Shown piece by piece: positions 1 to 8,355 of a DNA stretch of 47,628 nt. Under the pieces are notes generated by a model, which was not told the DNA's origin, ran no database searches, and saw nothing but the letters and a program-made list of their open reading frames with translations. How positions within the stretch are numbered: the first letter of the stretch is position 1; the number at the start of each line of letters is the position of its first letter. The DNA is taken from NCBI GenBank assembly GCA_003221005.1, contig QHTZ01000085.1, positions 1 through 47,628 of the forward strand. The letters are read 5' to 3'. This DNA comes from Gemmatimonadota bacterium. Its GTDB lineage: Bacteria; Gemmatimonadota; Gemmatimonadetes; Gemmatimonadales; GWC2-71-9. The translations under genes were made by a program, and so were the position numbers.

Positions 1-2
1 AC

Positions 3-827
3 TTCACGGGCTCGGCCGGTCTCTCGCTGCTTGTGGGCGGGGGCGGCGGCCGGCGGGCGCCAGCGCCGGCGCCGACGCCTGTGCCGGAGATTCCGAAACA
101 GAAGCGCGACTCCATCCTCGCTGCGGGCGGGACACCCCCACCCCCACCCCCACCCCCACCCTCACCTCCGCCGCCACCCCAGCCGGCCGCTCCCGCGCAA
201 CCAGAGCCCAGACCGGCCAAACAGGTGTTCCTGCGGAGCGCCACGAGCTGGCCGCACCAGTGGTTCTGGGGCGGACAGGCAGGAGTGCTCATCTTCAAGA
301 CCGGCTACGACGGCCTTTCCGCGGAGCCGACGTTCGGCGGGCACTGGCTGATCACCGGAAAGAGGACCGCGCTGTACATCGCGTACGAACAGTCGTTCTT
401 CCTGACAGATCGCCACGCCACCGTCGTCGAGCCGAACGGGACCGTTGAGCCCGGGAACGTCGCCTTCAACACGGTGCGCCGTATCATCGGGGGGGTGCTG
501 GCGTACCCGGTGCAAAAGGCGATTCAGCCGTACGGCGGTGCCGGATTCGCAATCGTGGAGATCCTCAACCCGACCGTGACCTGTACCGGGTGCTCGGTCT
601 CGGACTTCACGATCACACAGAACGCAGCCGACTTCCTGGCCACCAAGGCCTTCTTCTTCTGGATGGGGGGGCTCGAGGCGCGGCAGGGCCGGCTCACCTT
701 GTACGGGCACTACATTCTGACGTCCTCGTCCCGGACGTTCCTGCTTGAGGGGGTCACCCACACGCTCCAGGGCGGGCTGCGCTACAGTTTCGGGAGTGCC
801 AGGGAAGACATCAGCGACCAGCACTGA
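3..827 (+). CDS. Outer-membrane beta-barrel-like protein, N-terminus missing
   Basis: The reading frame is open to the left edge, so the true start and probably a signal peptide lie outside the window; the first in-window start-like codon is GTG at 33. The visible part has a Pro-rich spacer (about residues 45-80, counted from position 3) built on a CCCCCA repeat, then about 200 residues of alternating hydrophobic and polar segments ending in a Tyr/Phe-rich strand (GLRYSFG). That ending fits an 8-stranded OmpA/OmpW-like outer-membrane barrel. No enzymatic motif is visible. The Pro-rich segment may be a periplasmic linker. The next gene converges on it, with a hairpin between them. I do not recognise a specific family; the barrel assignment rests on composition and strand pattern only. 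Confidence 0.6.
   Translation, partial: FTGSAGLSLLVGGGGGRRAPAPAPTPVPEIPKQKRDSILAAGGTPPPPPPPPPSPPPPPQPAAPAQPEPRPAKQVFLRSATSWPHQWFWGGQAGVLIFKTGYDGLSAEPTFGGHWLITGKRTALYIAYEQSFFLTDRHATVVEPNGTVEPGNVAFNTVRRIIGGVLAYPVQKAIQPYGGAGFAIVEILNPTVTCTGCSVSDFTITQNAADFLATKAFFFWMGGLEARQGRLTLYGHYILTSSSRTFLLEGVTHTLQGGLRYSFGSAREDISDQH
133..171. repeat. CCCCCA hexamer tandem tract
   Basis: About five CCCCCA units run in tandem inside the barrel-protein gene and encode a poly-proline run. The opposite strand reads as spaced G5 runs, so it could form a G-quadruplex. It is one of seven similar tracts in the window. Confidence 0.85.
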
Positions 828-853
828 GGACCAGCCGGACTCTGTGCGCGAAC

Positions 854-890
854 GTCGCCGTCGCAGTTGTGGCGGCGACCTCGTGTTTTG
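854..890 (+). terminator. Possible hairpin terminator after the barrel-protein gene
   Basis: Positions 854-862 pair with 871-879 (9-bp GC-rich stem with one G-U pair, 8-nt loop). A short T-containing stretch (CTCGTGTTTT) follows. It lies between two convergent genes. The T run is weak and starts a few bases after the stem, so this is a candidate only. Confidence 0.4.
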
Positions 891-893
891 GTG

Positions 894-1472
894 CTATTTC
901 GAGACCCAGACCGAATCGCCGAGCAGATACCTCAGAGGCCAGTCGACAGCACGCGTGATTCCGATGCGGGGTGTGGTCACGATGCGGCGGCGCGGTGCAG
1001 CCGGCAGCCGGACGATCCGCAGGGGGCCGCGCTGCAGCGCGGCGCCGTTCAGGCGGCCCGTGATGGCGAGCGCGGCGCACAGGCGGGCAGGGCCGGCGCA
1101 CAGCGCCCGATCGGGAACACCGGCCCGGCGGCGCCGCATGGTCGCGAGACCGGCCACCGGCTCGAGGGCGCGGATCAGCACGGCGGCGGGGTAGCCCACC
1201 CTCCCGGTGACGGCGTTCAAGCACCAATGCATGCCGTAGGTGAAGTAGATGTACGCGGTGCCGGGCGGACCATACAGCCAGCGAGTCCGCTGCGTGCGCC
1301 GGCCGCCGTACGCGTGGCAAGCCGGGTCGTGCGGCCCGACGTACGCCTCAGTCTCGACGATGCGTCCCGCGGTGCGGCGACCGCCGATGGTGCTCACGAC
1401 GAGATGGCCTAGAAGCCGACGCGCGACCACTTCGGCTGGTCGCGCGTAGAACGAGGGCTCGAGCGGCCTCAC
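894..1472 (-). CDS. mpg: DNA-3-methyladenine glycosylase (AAG/MPG family)
   Basis: A monofunctional DNA glycosylase that removes alkylated purines such as 3-methyladenine and hypoxanthine to start base excision repair. The 192 residues match the compact bacterial MPG family. The hallmark ETEAY block is at residues 40-44; by family homology Glu42 is the catalytic base that activates water and Tyr44 the intercalating residue. The GPHDPACHAYGG and TAYIYFTYGMHWCLN blocks follow. The GTG start at 1472 overlaps the TGA of the upstream Gly/Arg-rich gene (GTGA), so the two are translationally coupled. Family assignment is firm; which alkylated base is preferred cannot be told. Confidence 0.93.
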   Translation of the reverse strand: MRPLEPSFYARPAEVVARRLLGHLVVSTIGGRRTAGRIVETEAYVGPHDPACHAYGGRRTQRTRWLYGPPGTAYIYFTYGMHWCLNAVTGRVGYPAAVLIRALEPVAGLATMRRRRAGVPDRALCAGPARLCAALAITGRLNGAALQRGPLRIVRLPAAPRRRIVTTPRIGITRAVDWPLRYLLGDSVWVSK

Positions 1473-2176
1473 TCGCCGCCGGTCAGCCCGCGCTTCACTT
1501 TCGACCAGAACGATTCACCCTCCGGCTCCCGAGGCGACGGGTCGGGAGCAGCGGCGGGAGCCGGCGGCGGCGAGGGAGCCGCGCGCTCGAGCGACGCGGC
1601 CTCGCGCGCGGCGACGCGCTCGAACCCTCCACCTCCCTGGTCCCCACCGCGCCTGCCACGACCGCCGCGCCCGCGCCCGCCACGGCGCCCGCGCCCACCG
1701 CGCTCCCCAGGCTCGCGTTCTCCCCCTCCCCCTCCCGGCTCGCGATCACGACCACTCGCCTGCCCCTGCCCCCGGCCACCGCCCCGGCGCCCCCGGCCTC
1801 CGCGGCTACCGCGATCTGCGCGTCCACTCTCGTCGCCGAAGTCCCGCCCGGGGGCGGGCCCGCTGGCAGCCCCCACGATGTCGCTGTCGGGACGCTTCGC
1901 TGGCACGAGCTCGATCCGCGGCTTGAAGTTGGGGTCGACTTCGACCACACCGATCTTCGGGATCTCGGGCGGGGTGACCCGCGGGCCACGTGATCCTCGG
2001 CGGAACCGGGCGCTGCGCGAAGGCACGCCGATCGGCGCGGCCTCCGCCGGAGGCTGTGCCGGGGACGCGGGCCGTTCGGGAAGCTCTCCCGTCCGCTCGT
2101 CCGTCTCGGGCTCCGGGGTTTCAGCCGAGGGACGTAGCTTCACGGCGTAGGCGCCGTCCTCCTCCTTCGACCTCAT
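1469..2176 (-). CDS. Gly/Arg-rich tail protein, probably the displaced C-terminus of the NYN protein
   Basis: A 235-residue low-complexity protein: an acidic/Pro-rich N-terminal third, a central RGG-like region (about residues 115-185, many GRG/GRR repeats) and a short ordered C-terminus (FWSKVKRGLTGG). RGG regions typically bind RNA. The ATG lies inside the end of the upstream NYN gene, which overlaps it by 56 bases, and an in-frame stop sits two codons before that ATG. Its first residues (EEDGAYAVKL) resemble the end of an OST-HTH domain, such as the DNGQYEL of the upstream protein. I therefore infer that both pieces were once one protein, now split by a frameshift or small deletion. It could also be translated separately by coupling. 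Confidence 0.55.
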   Translation of the reverse strand: MRSKEEDGAYAVKLRPSAETPEPETDERTGELPERPASPAQPPAEAAPIGVPSRSARFRRGSRGPRVTPPEIPKIGVVEVDPNFKPRIELVPAKRPDSDIVGAASGPAPGRDFGDESGRADRGSRGGRGRRGGGRGQGQASGRDREPGGGGGEREPGERGGRGRRGGRGRGGRGRRGGDQGGGGFERVAAREAASLERAAPSPPPAPAAAPDPSPREPEGESFWSKVKRGLTGGE

Positions 2177-3179
2177 CGGCGCTCACGGAGTGCTCCCCTG
2201 CACCCAGGCGGCCGAGCGCCTGCTTCAGCACGCCGAACGCCTCCCCCAACGAAAACCCTGCACCGCCCCCCCCGCCCCCCCCGCCCCCGCCACCGCCAGC
2301 ACCGCGGCGCTGGCGTCCTTCCCCCCTCGCCTGGCGCTCACGCGCAGGTTGAGGCTCGGCCTCGCGCGGCAGGTGCGCGCTAGGCTGCGCGGCGGCGCCC
2401 GCCACCTCGGGACCGAGCGACAGCTCGTACTGCCCGTTGTCCAGCTTGGTCAGCGAGACGAGGCCGCGGTGCGCGGCCTCCAAGACAAACTTGCTGAAGC
2501 GCGAAAATCCGATGTCCTTCTCGTTGAAGGTCGGATCGATCTCCTGCATCACTTGCTTCAACCGATCGGAGCGCATCACGTCGTTGTGCGCCGTCATCTG
2601 CTTCACGGCTTCGACTACGAGCTCCCACGGGTCGCGCCGCTCGTGCGTGACGTCCGACTCCTTGGTGAGCCCCGCCAACTCGTTGTACGAGTAGTACTCG
2701 TCGCAGTTCTGAATGAGCAGGTCACTCGACGACTCGCGGATGCCGACGCCGATGACGTACTTGCCGTACTCCTTGAGCTTGAGCACGAGGGAGGAAAAAT
2801 CGCTGTCGCCCGAGAGCAGGATAAAGCTCCCGATCTCGGGGCGGGTGAACACCAGCTCCAAGGCGTCGATCGCGAGACGGATGTCGGTGGCGTTCTTCTT
2901 GTTCGACCCGTAGGCCGGAGCGAAGATCAGGTCGATAGACGATTCCGAGAGCGGGACGATGTACTGTGGATAGCGCCGCCAGTCGGCGTAGGCGCGCTGC
3001 ACGGCGACCTTGCCGCGGATGATCTCCGATTGCAATAGGCGCTTGAGCTCCGTCTGGAGATCCGACCGGATCCCCATGGTGACGTTGTCGAAGTCGATGA
3101 GCAGCGCGGCGTTCGGCGCGTGGGCGGGGGGTTCCTTGTGGGACTGCCGTGCGAGATGGGCATGCGGTTGTTGCATCAT
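2121..3179 (-). CDS. NYN-domain (LabA/DUF88-like) protein with OST-HTH/LOTUS domain
   Basis: Residues about 24-165 form a NYN/PIN-like nuclease fold with acidic metal-site motifs LLIDFDN (Asp29, Asp31) and LLSGDSDF (Asp125, Asp127). Residues about 188-255 form an OST-HTH/LOTUS RNA-binding domain (PWELVVEAV to DNGQYEL). A poly-Gly linker follows, encoded by a C-rich tract at 2264-2296. After the linker a second LOTUS-like start (EAFGVLKQALGRLG) is cut short by a frame change near 2165-2180. Family knowledge suggests an RNA-cleaving or RNA-regulating protein; no substrate can be named. It heads the operon with the Gly/Arg tail and mpg. The last residues in this frame (EGGGRRLRREATSLG) are probably out-of-frame sequence. 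Confidence 0.8.
   Translation of the reverse strand: MMQQPHAHLARQSHKEPPAHAPNAALLIDFDNVTMGIRSDLQTELKRLLQSEIIRGKVAVQRAYADWRRYPQYIVPLSESSIDLIFAPAYGSNKKNATDIRLAIDALELVFTRPEIGSFILLSGDSDFSSLVLKLKEYGKYVIGVGIRESSSDLLIQNCDEYYSYNELAGLTKESDVTHERRDPWELVVEAVKQMTAHNDVMRSDRLKQVMQEIDPTFNEKDIGFSRFSKFVLEAAHRGLVSLTKLDNGQYELSLGPEVAGAAAQPSAHLPREAEPQPARERQARGEGRQRRGAGGGGGGGGGGGGAGFSLGEAFGVLKQALGRLGAGEHSVSADEVEGGGRRLRREATSLG
2264..2296. repeat. C-rich (G-rich on minus strand) tract in the NYN gene
   Basis: Runs of C8, C8 and C5 separated by single G encode a run of about 13 glycines between the LOTUS domain and the damaged C-terminus. Homopolymer runs like these are prone to slippage and could form a G-quadruplex on the coding strand. 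Confidence 0.8.
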
Positions 3180-3533
3180 GTGATTATGCTCGATTCCGGA
3201 CGCACGACCTGAGCCGAGCCCACGCCGCCTGCCCGCGAATCAGGTGCGGGAAAGCGTGCCAGCGGGCCCGTCAGATCGGGCAAATGGGGTGTGGCGACTG
3301 CTGCGCGTTGCAACGCGTTCAATAACTCGTCGCCCGTCGTATTGTGTCCGGCAGGATCTCTCTGGGGTGGGTCGCCGCGGCACCACGGCGCGCCGACGAG
3401 CGGATCCTCAGGCTCTTCTGCCGAGGCCGCCAAGCGCCGCCGGATGACCCGACACCATCCCCTGTTCCCGCCGCGTGTATCAGTGCGTTGAAAATAAACA
3501 ACTTGCGCGATAAAGCCAAGGCCCGGCCTGAGG
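3180..3533. other. Intergenic stretch, 354 bases, no gene recognised
   Basis: It separates the NYN gene from yjbQ, both on the minus strand. Short open frames on both strands are low-complexity and have no recognisable motif. I see no tRNA cloverleaf, convincing terminator or strong promoter. The part near 3480-3510 is locally AT-rich (GTTGAAAATAAACAAC) and could hold a promoter, but no paired -35/-10 boxes stand out. Confidence 0.5.
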
Positions 3534-3953
3534 TCACTCACCCAACACCTTGATGATGACCCGCTTGCGGCGCTGCCCATCCCACTCGCCGTAGAACACG
3601 CGCTGCCACGGACCGAAGTCGAGCTTCCCAGCGGTGATGGGTACGATCACCTCGTGGCCGATGGTCAGGCTGCGCAGATGCGCCGCCGCGTTATCCTCGC
3701 CCGTCTCGTTGTGGCGATACCGCCGGGGATCCCACGGCGCCACACTGTCCTCGAGCCAGCGCAGAATGTCCTGCCACAGGCCCGACTCGTGGTCGTTTAC
3801 AAACACCGAGGCCGTGATGTGCATGGCGCTGACGAGGACGAACCCTTCCTTGACTCCACTCTTCGCGACCTGCGCCGCAACCTCGTCGGTGATGTCGATG
3901 ATCTCCTGGCGCTGCTTGGTATTGAACCAGAGGTAGTCAGTGTGGCTCTTCAC
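3534..3953 (-). CDS. yjbQ: YjbQ/UPF0047 family protein
   Basis: A 139-residue protein covering the full UPF0047/YjbQ family (E. coli YjbQ has a weak thiamine-phosphate synthase activity; the true role is unknown). Family signatures are visible: [34 protein letters not shown] and the ending [20 protein letters not shown] chose the GTG at 3953 because an AGGGGGT ribosome site lies 7 nt upstream and homology begins at KSHTDYLWF; an upstream ATG in the same frame would overlap the divergent kinase gene. It is alone on its strand here and shares a 59-bp divergent region with the kinase. Confidence 0.9.
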   Translation of the reverse strand: MKSHTDYLWFNTKQRQEIIDITDEVAAQVAKSGVKEGFVLVSAMHITASVFVNDHESGLWQDILRWLEDSVAPWDPRRYRHNETGEDNAAAHLRSLTIGHEVIVPITAGKLDFGPWQRVFYGEWDGQRRKRVIIKVLGE

Positions 3954-3974
3954 GCCTGGACCCCCTGTGTCGAA

Positions 3975-4003
3975 TTGTCGCACCCGGGCTTTGGCCCTAG
4001 ATT
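3975..4003 (+). promoter_or_regulatory. Candidate promoter of the sensor kinase, possibly leaderless
   Basis: TTGTCG (3975-3980), a 17-bp spacer and TAGATT (3998-4003) resemble sigma-70 boxes with 4 of 6 matches each. The -10 box ends 9 bases before the kinase ATG at 4013, which leaves little or no 5' leader, and I see no Shine-Dalgarno there. Confidence 0.4.
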
Positions 4004-4012
4004 GCTGACAAT

Positions 4013-5206
4013 ATGCCGCTTTCCTTCCGCCAGCGGATCTTCTTGGTCCTCGCGGCATTGACGGCCGTGCCGATCATCCTCGCCGTGATCGGCTGGGCCC
4101 TGGCGGTCCGTGTCGGTGCCCCTTCAGCGGGTGCGCGCGCGTCGCTCGAGCAGGTCGCCATGTCCGCACGGCACATGCTCGAGCGCGTGGACACCCTGCG
4201 ACTGGCCCCCGCCGAACGCACGGCGGTGCGCGATCATCTCGCCGAGATTTCGAACGCAGTGACCCTCGCCCGTCGCGCCGAGACTTATTTCCGCTACTAC
4301 GCCGGCGGGTTCGTCGCCGTGGTCGTGGTGCTCGGGGCACTGGTGCTGTTCGCGGCGGTGCGGCTCGCGGGACACCTCTCGCGGCAGCTTTCGCGACCGA
4401 TCGATGAGCTGGTGGGGTGGACGCGGCTGATCCGCCGGCGGCAGCCCCTCCCGGCCGGTCTCCCGCGTCGTGGCGCCCCCGACTTCGAGGCGTTGCGCCA
4501 GGCCCTGCGGGAGCTCGCCGGGGCGCTCGACGTGGCCCGCGACCGCGAGCTCGAGGCCGAGCGGCTGCGGGCGTTTCGGGAGGTCGCTCGCCGCGTGGCG
4601 CACGAGATCAAGAATCCGCTCACCGCGATGCGGATAGCCGTGGATCAGCTGCGTCGGCCGGGCGGTCCGGCCAACGGGCGGGCAGCGGTAGCGGTGGACG
4701 TGCTCGCCGCGGAGACGCAGCGTCTCGAGCTGCTGGCGCGCGAGTTCGCCGAGTTCGGCCGCCTCCCCGAGGGTCCGCAGAGCGAGGTGGATCTGGTGGA
4801 GCTGCTCGAAGAGCTCAGCCGAACAGCGGTCCCAGACGGCGTGCGGGTGAGCGTGCACGCGAATGGCGGGCGACAGACACTCCTCGCCCATTACGACCCG
4901 TTGCGCCGGGCATTCTCCAATCTGCTGCGGAACGCCTCGGAGGCGATGGGTGGACAGGGGCGCATCGACGTCGCCATCTCGGGCGGCCCGGGTGACGGAG
5001 TCGTTGTCACCATCGCGGACCATGGTCCCGGCATCCCGGAGGACCTGCGCCAGCGCGTCTTCGAGCCGTACTTCACCACGAAACAGGACGGGACGGGGCT
5101 CGGGCTGGCGCTGGTGCGTCAGACGCTCGAGGCGTGTCGCGCGACGATCCGCGCGGACGAGACGCCTGGAGGCGGCGCCACCTTCACGATGGTGTTCCCG
5201 CCATGA
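4013..5206 (+). CDS. NtrY-like membrane sensor histidine kinase
   Basis: A 397-residue two-component kinase. Two membrane segments (about 10-32 and 97-119) flank a small periplasmic sensor of some 65 residues. A HAMP-like linker follows (about 118-175), then the H-box [15 protein letters not shown] with phospho-acceptor His197, the N-box ([12 protein letters not shown]), G1 (DHGPGIPE), F-box (VFEPYFTTK) and G2 (GTGLGLALV). The HEIKNPLT type is that of NtrB/NtrY kinases. It overlaps the sigma-54-type regulator by ATGA (5203-5206), so the two form a cognate pair. The signal is unknown; the downstream outer-membrane protein and DUF4390 gene point to an envelope stimulus. Confidence 0.92.
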   Translation: MPLSFRQRIFLVLAALTAVPIILAVIGWALAVRVGAPSAGARASLEQVAMSARHMLERVDTLRLAPAERTAVRDHLAEISNAVTLARRAETYFRYYAGGFVAVVVVLGALVLFAAVRLAGHLSRQLSRPIDELVGWTRLIRRRQPLPAGLPRRGAPDFEALRQALRELAGALDVARDRELEAERLRAFREVARRVAHEIKNPLTAMRIAVDQLRRPGGPANGRAAVAVDVLAAETQRLELLAREFAEFGRLPEGPQSEVDLVELLEELSRTAVPDGVRVSVHANGGRQTLLAHYDPLRRAFSNLLRNASEAMGGQGRIDVAISGGPGDGVVVTIADHGPGIPEDLRQRVFEPYFTTKQDGTGLGLALVRQTLEACRATIRADETPGGGATFTMVFPP

Positions 5207-6582
5207 GCCCACGCGTCCTCGTAGTGGACGACGAGGCGAACATCCGGCGGATGCTCGGCGCCCTGCTCCAGGCGGAAGGCTTCGAGACCGCCGAGGCGGC
5301 GAACGGACACGGGGCGCTCGCCGCGCTCGAGCGCGCGGCCCCTGACGCCGTGCTGCTCGACCTGATGATGCCTGGTGGACCCGACGGGCTTGCGACGCTC
5401 GAACAGCTGAAGCGGCGCGCGCCCGACGTGCCGGTCGTCATGATGAGCGGCAAGGCGAACCTCACCGATGCGGTGCGCGCCACCAAGCTCGGCGCCTTCC
5501 AGTTCCTGGAGAAGCCCCTCACCCCGGAGGGCGTGCTCGTCGCGCTGCGCGGCGCGCTGGAGCTGTCCCGCACCCGCGCCGAGAACCGGCGGCTGCATGA
5601 AGCCCTCGGGCACAGCGACCCCCTGATCGGCATGAGCCCCGGGATCGAGGCCGTGCGGGCGCTCATCGCCCGCATCGCGCCCACCGAGGCGCGCGTCCTG
5701 ATCACGGGGGAATCGGGCACGGGGAAGGAGCTCGTGGCGTCCGCGATCCACCGTCAGAGCGGGCGCGCCGCACGCCCGTTCGTGTGCGTCAACAGCGCCG
5801 CGATCCCCAAGGACCTGGTCGAGTCGGAGATGTTCGGCCACGAGCGTGGCGCCTTCACCGGGGCGACGGAGCGCCGCCTGGGCCGCTTCGAGCTCGCAGA
5901 CGGCGGCACCCTGTTTCTGGACGAGGTCGGCGACCTCGGCCCGGAGGCGCAGGCCAAGCTCCTGCGGGTCCTCGAGACCGGCGTGATCGAGCGGCTCGGC
6001 GGCGAGAAGCCGGTCACGGTGGACGTGCGCGTGATCGCCGCGACCAACAAAGATTTGGCGAGGGAAACCCAGGCCGGCCGCTTCCGGGAGGACCTGCTGT
6101 TCCGCCTCAACGTGCTGCCGGTCCACATCACGCCGCTGCGGGAGCGTCCCGAGGACGTGCCCCCCCTGGTGCAGCACTTCGCCGCGCGCCAGGAGGCGCG
6201 GCTCGGGCGCTCCGTGCGCTTCGACGCCGGGGCGCTCCAGCTGCTCGCGGCGTATCTCTGGCCGGGGAACGTGCGCGAGCTCGCGAACATCGTCGAACGG
6301 CTCGCCATCCTCGCCGCGACGGACACAATCAGCGCGGACGACGTCGCGCGCGTCGTTCCCCAGGACGGCGGTGGGCGCCCGGCAGCGGGCGCCGACGCCC
6401 AGCCCGACGTGGCCCTCTCCGAGGCACTCGACCAGTACGAGCGCACGCTGATCGCGCGCGCGCTGTCGGCGGCGCGCGGGAACGTCGCGGACGCGGCGCG
6501 CCGGCTTTCCACCGACCGCGCCAACCTCTACCGCCGCATGCGCCGCCTCGGTCTCGAGCCGCCGCGCAACGTGACGGGATGA
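5203..6582 (+). CDS. Sigma-54-dependent response regulator (NtrC/NtrX type)
   Basis: A 459-residue regulator in the usual NtrC order. Receiver (1-120): acidic pocket VVDDE, phospho-acceptor Asp53 and Lys104. AAA+ domain (about 138-370): Walker A GESGTGKE (169-176) and the sigma-54 contact loop GAFTGA (216-221). C-terminal Fis-type helix-turn-helix (about 410-455): ALSAARGNVADAARRLSTDR. With these motifs intact it should activate sigma-54 promoters, which makes an RpoN in this genome likely. The start is the ATG at 5203, which overlaps the kinase stop and places the receiver at the N-terminus. Confidence 0.94.
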   Translation: MSPRVLVVDDEANIRRMLGALLQAEGFETAEAANGHGALAALERAAPDAVLLDLMMPGGPDGLATLEQLKRRAPDVPVVMMSGKANLTDAVRATKLGAFQFLEKPLTPEGVLVALRGALELSRTRAENRRLHEALGHSDPLIGMSPGIEAVRALIARIAPTEARVLITGESGTGKELVASAIHRQSGRAARPFVCVNSAAIPKDLVESEMFGHERGAFTGATERRLGRFELADGGTLFLDEVGDLGPEAQAKLLRVLETGVIERLGGEKPVTVDVRVIAATNKDLARETQAGRFREDLLFRLNVLPVHITPLRERPEDVPPLVQHFAARQEARLGRSVRFDAGALQLLAAYLWPGNVRELANIVERLAILAATDTISADDVARVVPQDGGGRPAAGADAQPDVALSEALDQYERTLIARALSAARGNVADAARRLSTDRANLYRRMRRLGLEPPRNVTG

Positions 6583-6698
6583 CACGGATCCCTGTCGCGA
6601 GGATGGCAACGCGACACGCAGGCCGGGGCGCCGAGCACGCCCACCGCGCGGCACGCACCGTGCGTCGCTCGAGCGCGACTCCGTCCCAGGTCGGTCTC

Positions 6699-7109
6699 AT
6701 GCGCGCAGCGCTGCTCCTCGTTTGCTCGATGCTGGCTCCCCTCGCCGCCGTCGCGCAAGACACGGCGATCGTCATCAACCCGGAGAGCGCCGCGGTCACC
6801 GCCCGTCCGCGGGAGCTCCCCCGGCCCGTCGCCGAGCAGGCGATTCGCCTCTTCAACGCCGCCACCACCACCCGGCTCGTTGGCCGCACCTCTCTGCCAC
6901 CCGGCAACGAGTGGCGTGGCGACGTCGGCGTGCGCAACGGCTCGGTGTCGCTGGGCGGCCGGATCGCGGGTACCCTGCTCGTCGTGAACGGTGACGCCAC
7001 GCTCGACTCGACCGCCGAGGTGACGGGGGACGTGCTGGTGCTCGGCGGCACGATGACGCGTGCCCCGGGCTCGCGGCATTCCCTTTTTCGGCGCGCGCAA
7101 GACGTGGAC
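6699..7109 (+). pseudogene. N-terminal fragment of a frame-broken outer-membrane protein
   Basis: ATG at 6699 starts a clear signal peptide (MRAALLLVCSMLAPLAAVAQ). About 100 residues follow with repeating G-x-V/L turns (SVSLGGRIAGTLLVVNGDA, then AEVTGDVLVLGG), a small beta-helix like polymer-forming/bactofilin repeats. The frame then runs into Arg/Asp-rich nonsense and stops at 7280. The barrel continues in the +1 frame from about 7060-7110. I infer that one exported protein (signal, beta-helix, barrel) has lost a short internal piece with a net frame change. The end given is the approximate break, not a stop codon. Confidence 0.6.
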
Positions 7110-8355
7110 GACGACCGAGGCCCACTCTTCGCTGACGGTCGCGACCGGCGGGACGTTCAACCGCGTCGAGGGGGTCCCGATCGTCTTCGGTCCCGAGTTT
7201 GCCTGGCGCGTACGCGAGGGCGTCGGGCTACGCTTCGACGCCCTCGGCATCGCCCGCTCGGTCGGCGACGTAGGCGGTGAGCCCGGGAACCTCGGGTACC
7301 TCGTGCGCTCGGAGTTACGTTCGGGCGGGGGAGAGCAACGCGGCATCGGCATCGGGTTCCGCGCGTACAGCGCCGTCACGCCGGTCGAGGCGTGGGGCCT
7401 CCGCAGCGCCGAAGTGGGGTGGGCGGCGTTCCTGTTCCAGCGCGACTATCGCGATTACTACCTGGCGCGGGGCGTGAGTGGGCGCGCGTTTGTGCAGCCC
7501 AGCGGGCCGCTGACCCTGGCGCTCGAGCTCACCCGCGACCAGCAGATCAGCGTGACCGCCCGCGATCCGTGGACCGTGTTCCGCAACAGTACGCCGTGGC
7601 GGCAAAACCCGCCGATCGACGATGGACATTACACGACGCTCGGCGGAGTGGTGACGTTCGACACCCGCAACGACCGCGACCAGCCGACCGCAGGGTGGCT
7701 CGTGCGGGCAGAGGTCAACAGCAGCTGGAGCGACGACGTCAGCCCACAGGTCCTTCCTGTCGGCGTCCGCCGGCCGATCCCCACCGACGGATCATACCAG
7801 TTCAGCCGCCTGTTTCTCGACGTCCGTCGTTACACCCGAATCAGCCCTTCGGGGCGGGTGAATCTCCGCGTCCTCGCCGGCGGCTGGCTCGGCGGCGACG
7901 CGCTGCCGCTCCAGCAACGACTGTCGCTCGGTGGGGCCGACCCGCTCCCCGGCTATGGCTTCCGCCACTCCGCCTGCAACGGGGACCTCACCGATTCGGT
8001 CTTCAGCACCTCGCGGGTGGCGGCGTGCGACCGTATCCTGGTCACCCAGATCGAGTATCGCGGGCATCTGTCGCTGCACTGGTCGTACGGCACGTCCCGG
8101 CCGCAGGACGAAGGCGTCAAGTCCCCGTTCACGCTCCAGGGGCCCGACCTGGTGGTGTTCGGAAACGCCGGCCAGGCGTGGCTGGTGGGAGACGGACCGG
8201 GGCGGCTGCCCGCCGACCGGCTGCCCAGCAGCGGTAGCTGGCTCGCCGACCTGGGGCTAGGGATGGACTGGGGCGGCTTCGGGGTGTACTTCGCGAAGGC
8301 GGTGACCACGGGCGAACCGCTGCGCTTCACGCTGCGACTCGACCATCGCTTCTGA
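7060..8355 (+). CDS. Omp85/BamA-like surface antigen barrel, C-terminal part of a split gene
   Basis: A 431-residue open frame beginning at GTG 7060, without its own signal peptide. From about residue 25 (LTVATGGTFNRVEG) it reads as a 12-16-strand outer-membrane barrel: many alternating strands, Asp/Gly turns, an Omp85-like LGGADPLPGYGFR segment near residue 300 (compare the VRGY/F motif) and a terminal strand ending in LRLDHRF with C-terminal Phe, the usual BAM signal. The exported N-terminus lies in frame 0 upstream, so as sequenced this barrel would lack a secretion signal. DUF4390 starts on the base after its stop. Its role is probably transport or assembly at the outer membrane. Confidence 0.7.
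   Translation: MPRARGIPFFGARKTWTTTEAHSSLTVATGGTFNRVEGVPIVFGPEFAWRVREGVGLRFDALGIARSVGDVGGEPGNLGYLVRSELRSGGGEQRGIGIGFRAYSAVTPVEAWGLRSAEVGWAAFLFQRDYRDYYLARGVSGRAFVQPSGPLTLALELTRDQQISVTARDPWTVFRNSTPWRQNPPIDDGHYTTLGGVVTFDTRNDRDQPTAGWLVRAEVNSSWSDDVSPQVLPVGVRRPIPTDGSYQFSRLFLDVRRYTRISPSGRVNLRVLAGGWLGGDALPLQQRLSLGGADPLPGYGFRHSACNGDLTDSVFSTSRVAACDRILVTQIEYRGHLSLHWSYGTSRPQDEGVKSPFTLQGPDLVVFGNAGQAWLVGDGPGRLPADRLPSSGSWLADLGLGMDWGGFGVYFAKAVTTGEPLRFTLRLDHRF

Noticed and set aside
3176..3580. Minus-strand frame in the gap before the NYN gene
   Set aside because: Low complexity, overlaps the yjbQ end, no ribosome site or motif.
5119..6654. Long minus-strand frame of 511 codons
   Set aside because: Mirror of the sigma-54 regulator gene, no recognisable domain.
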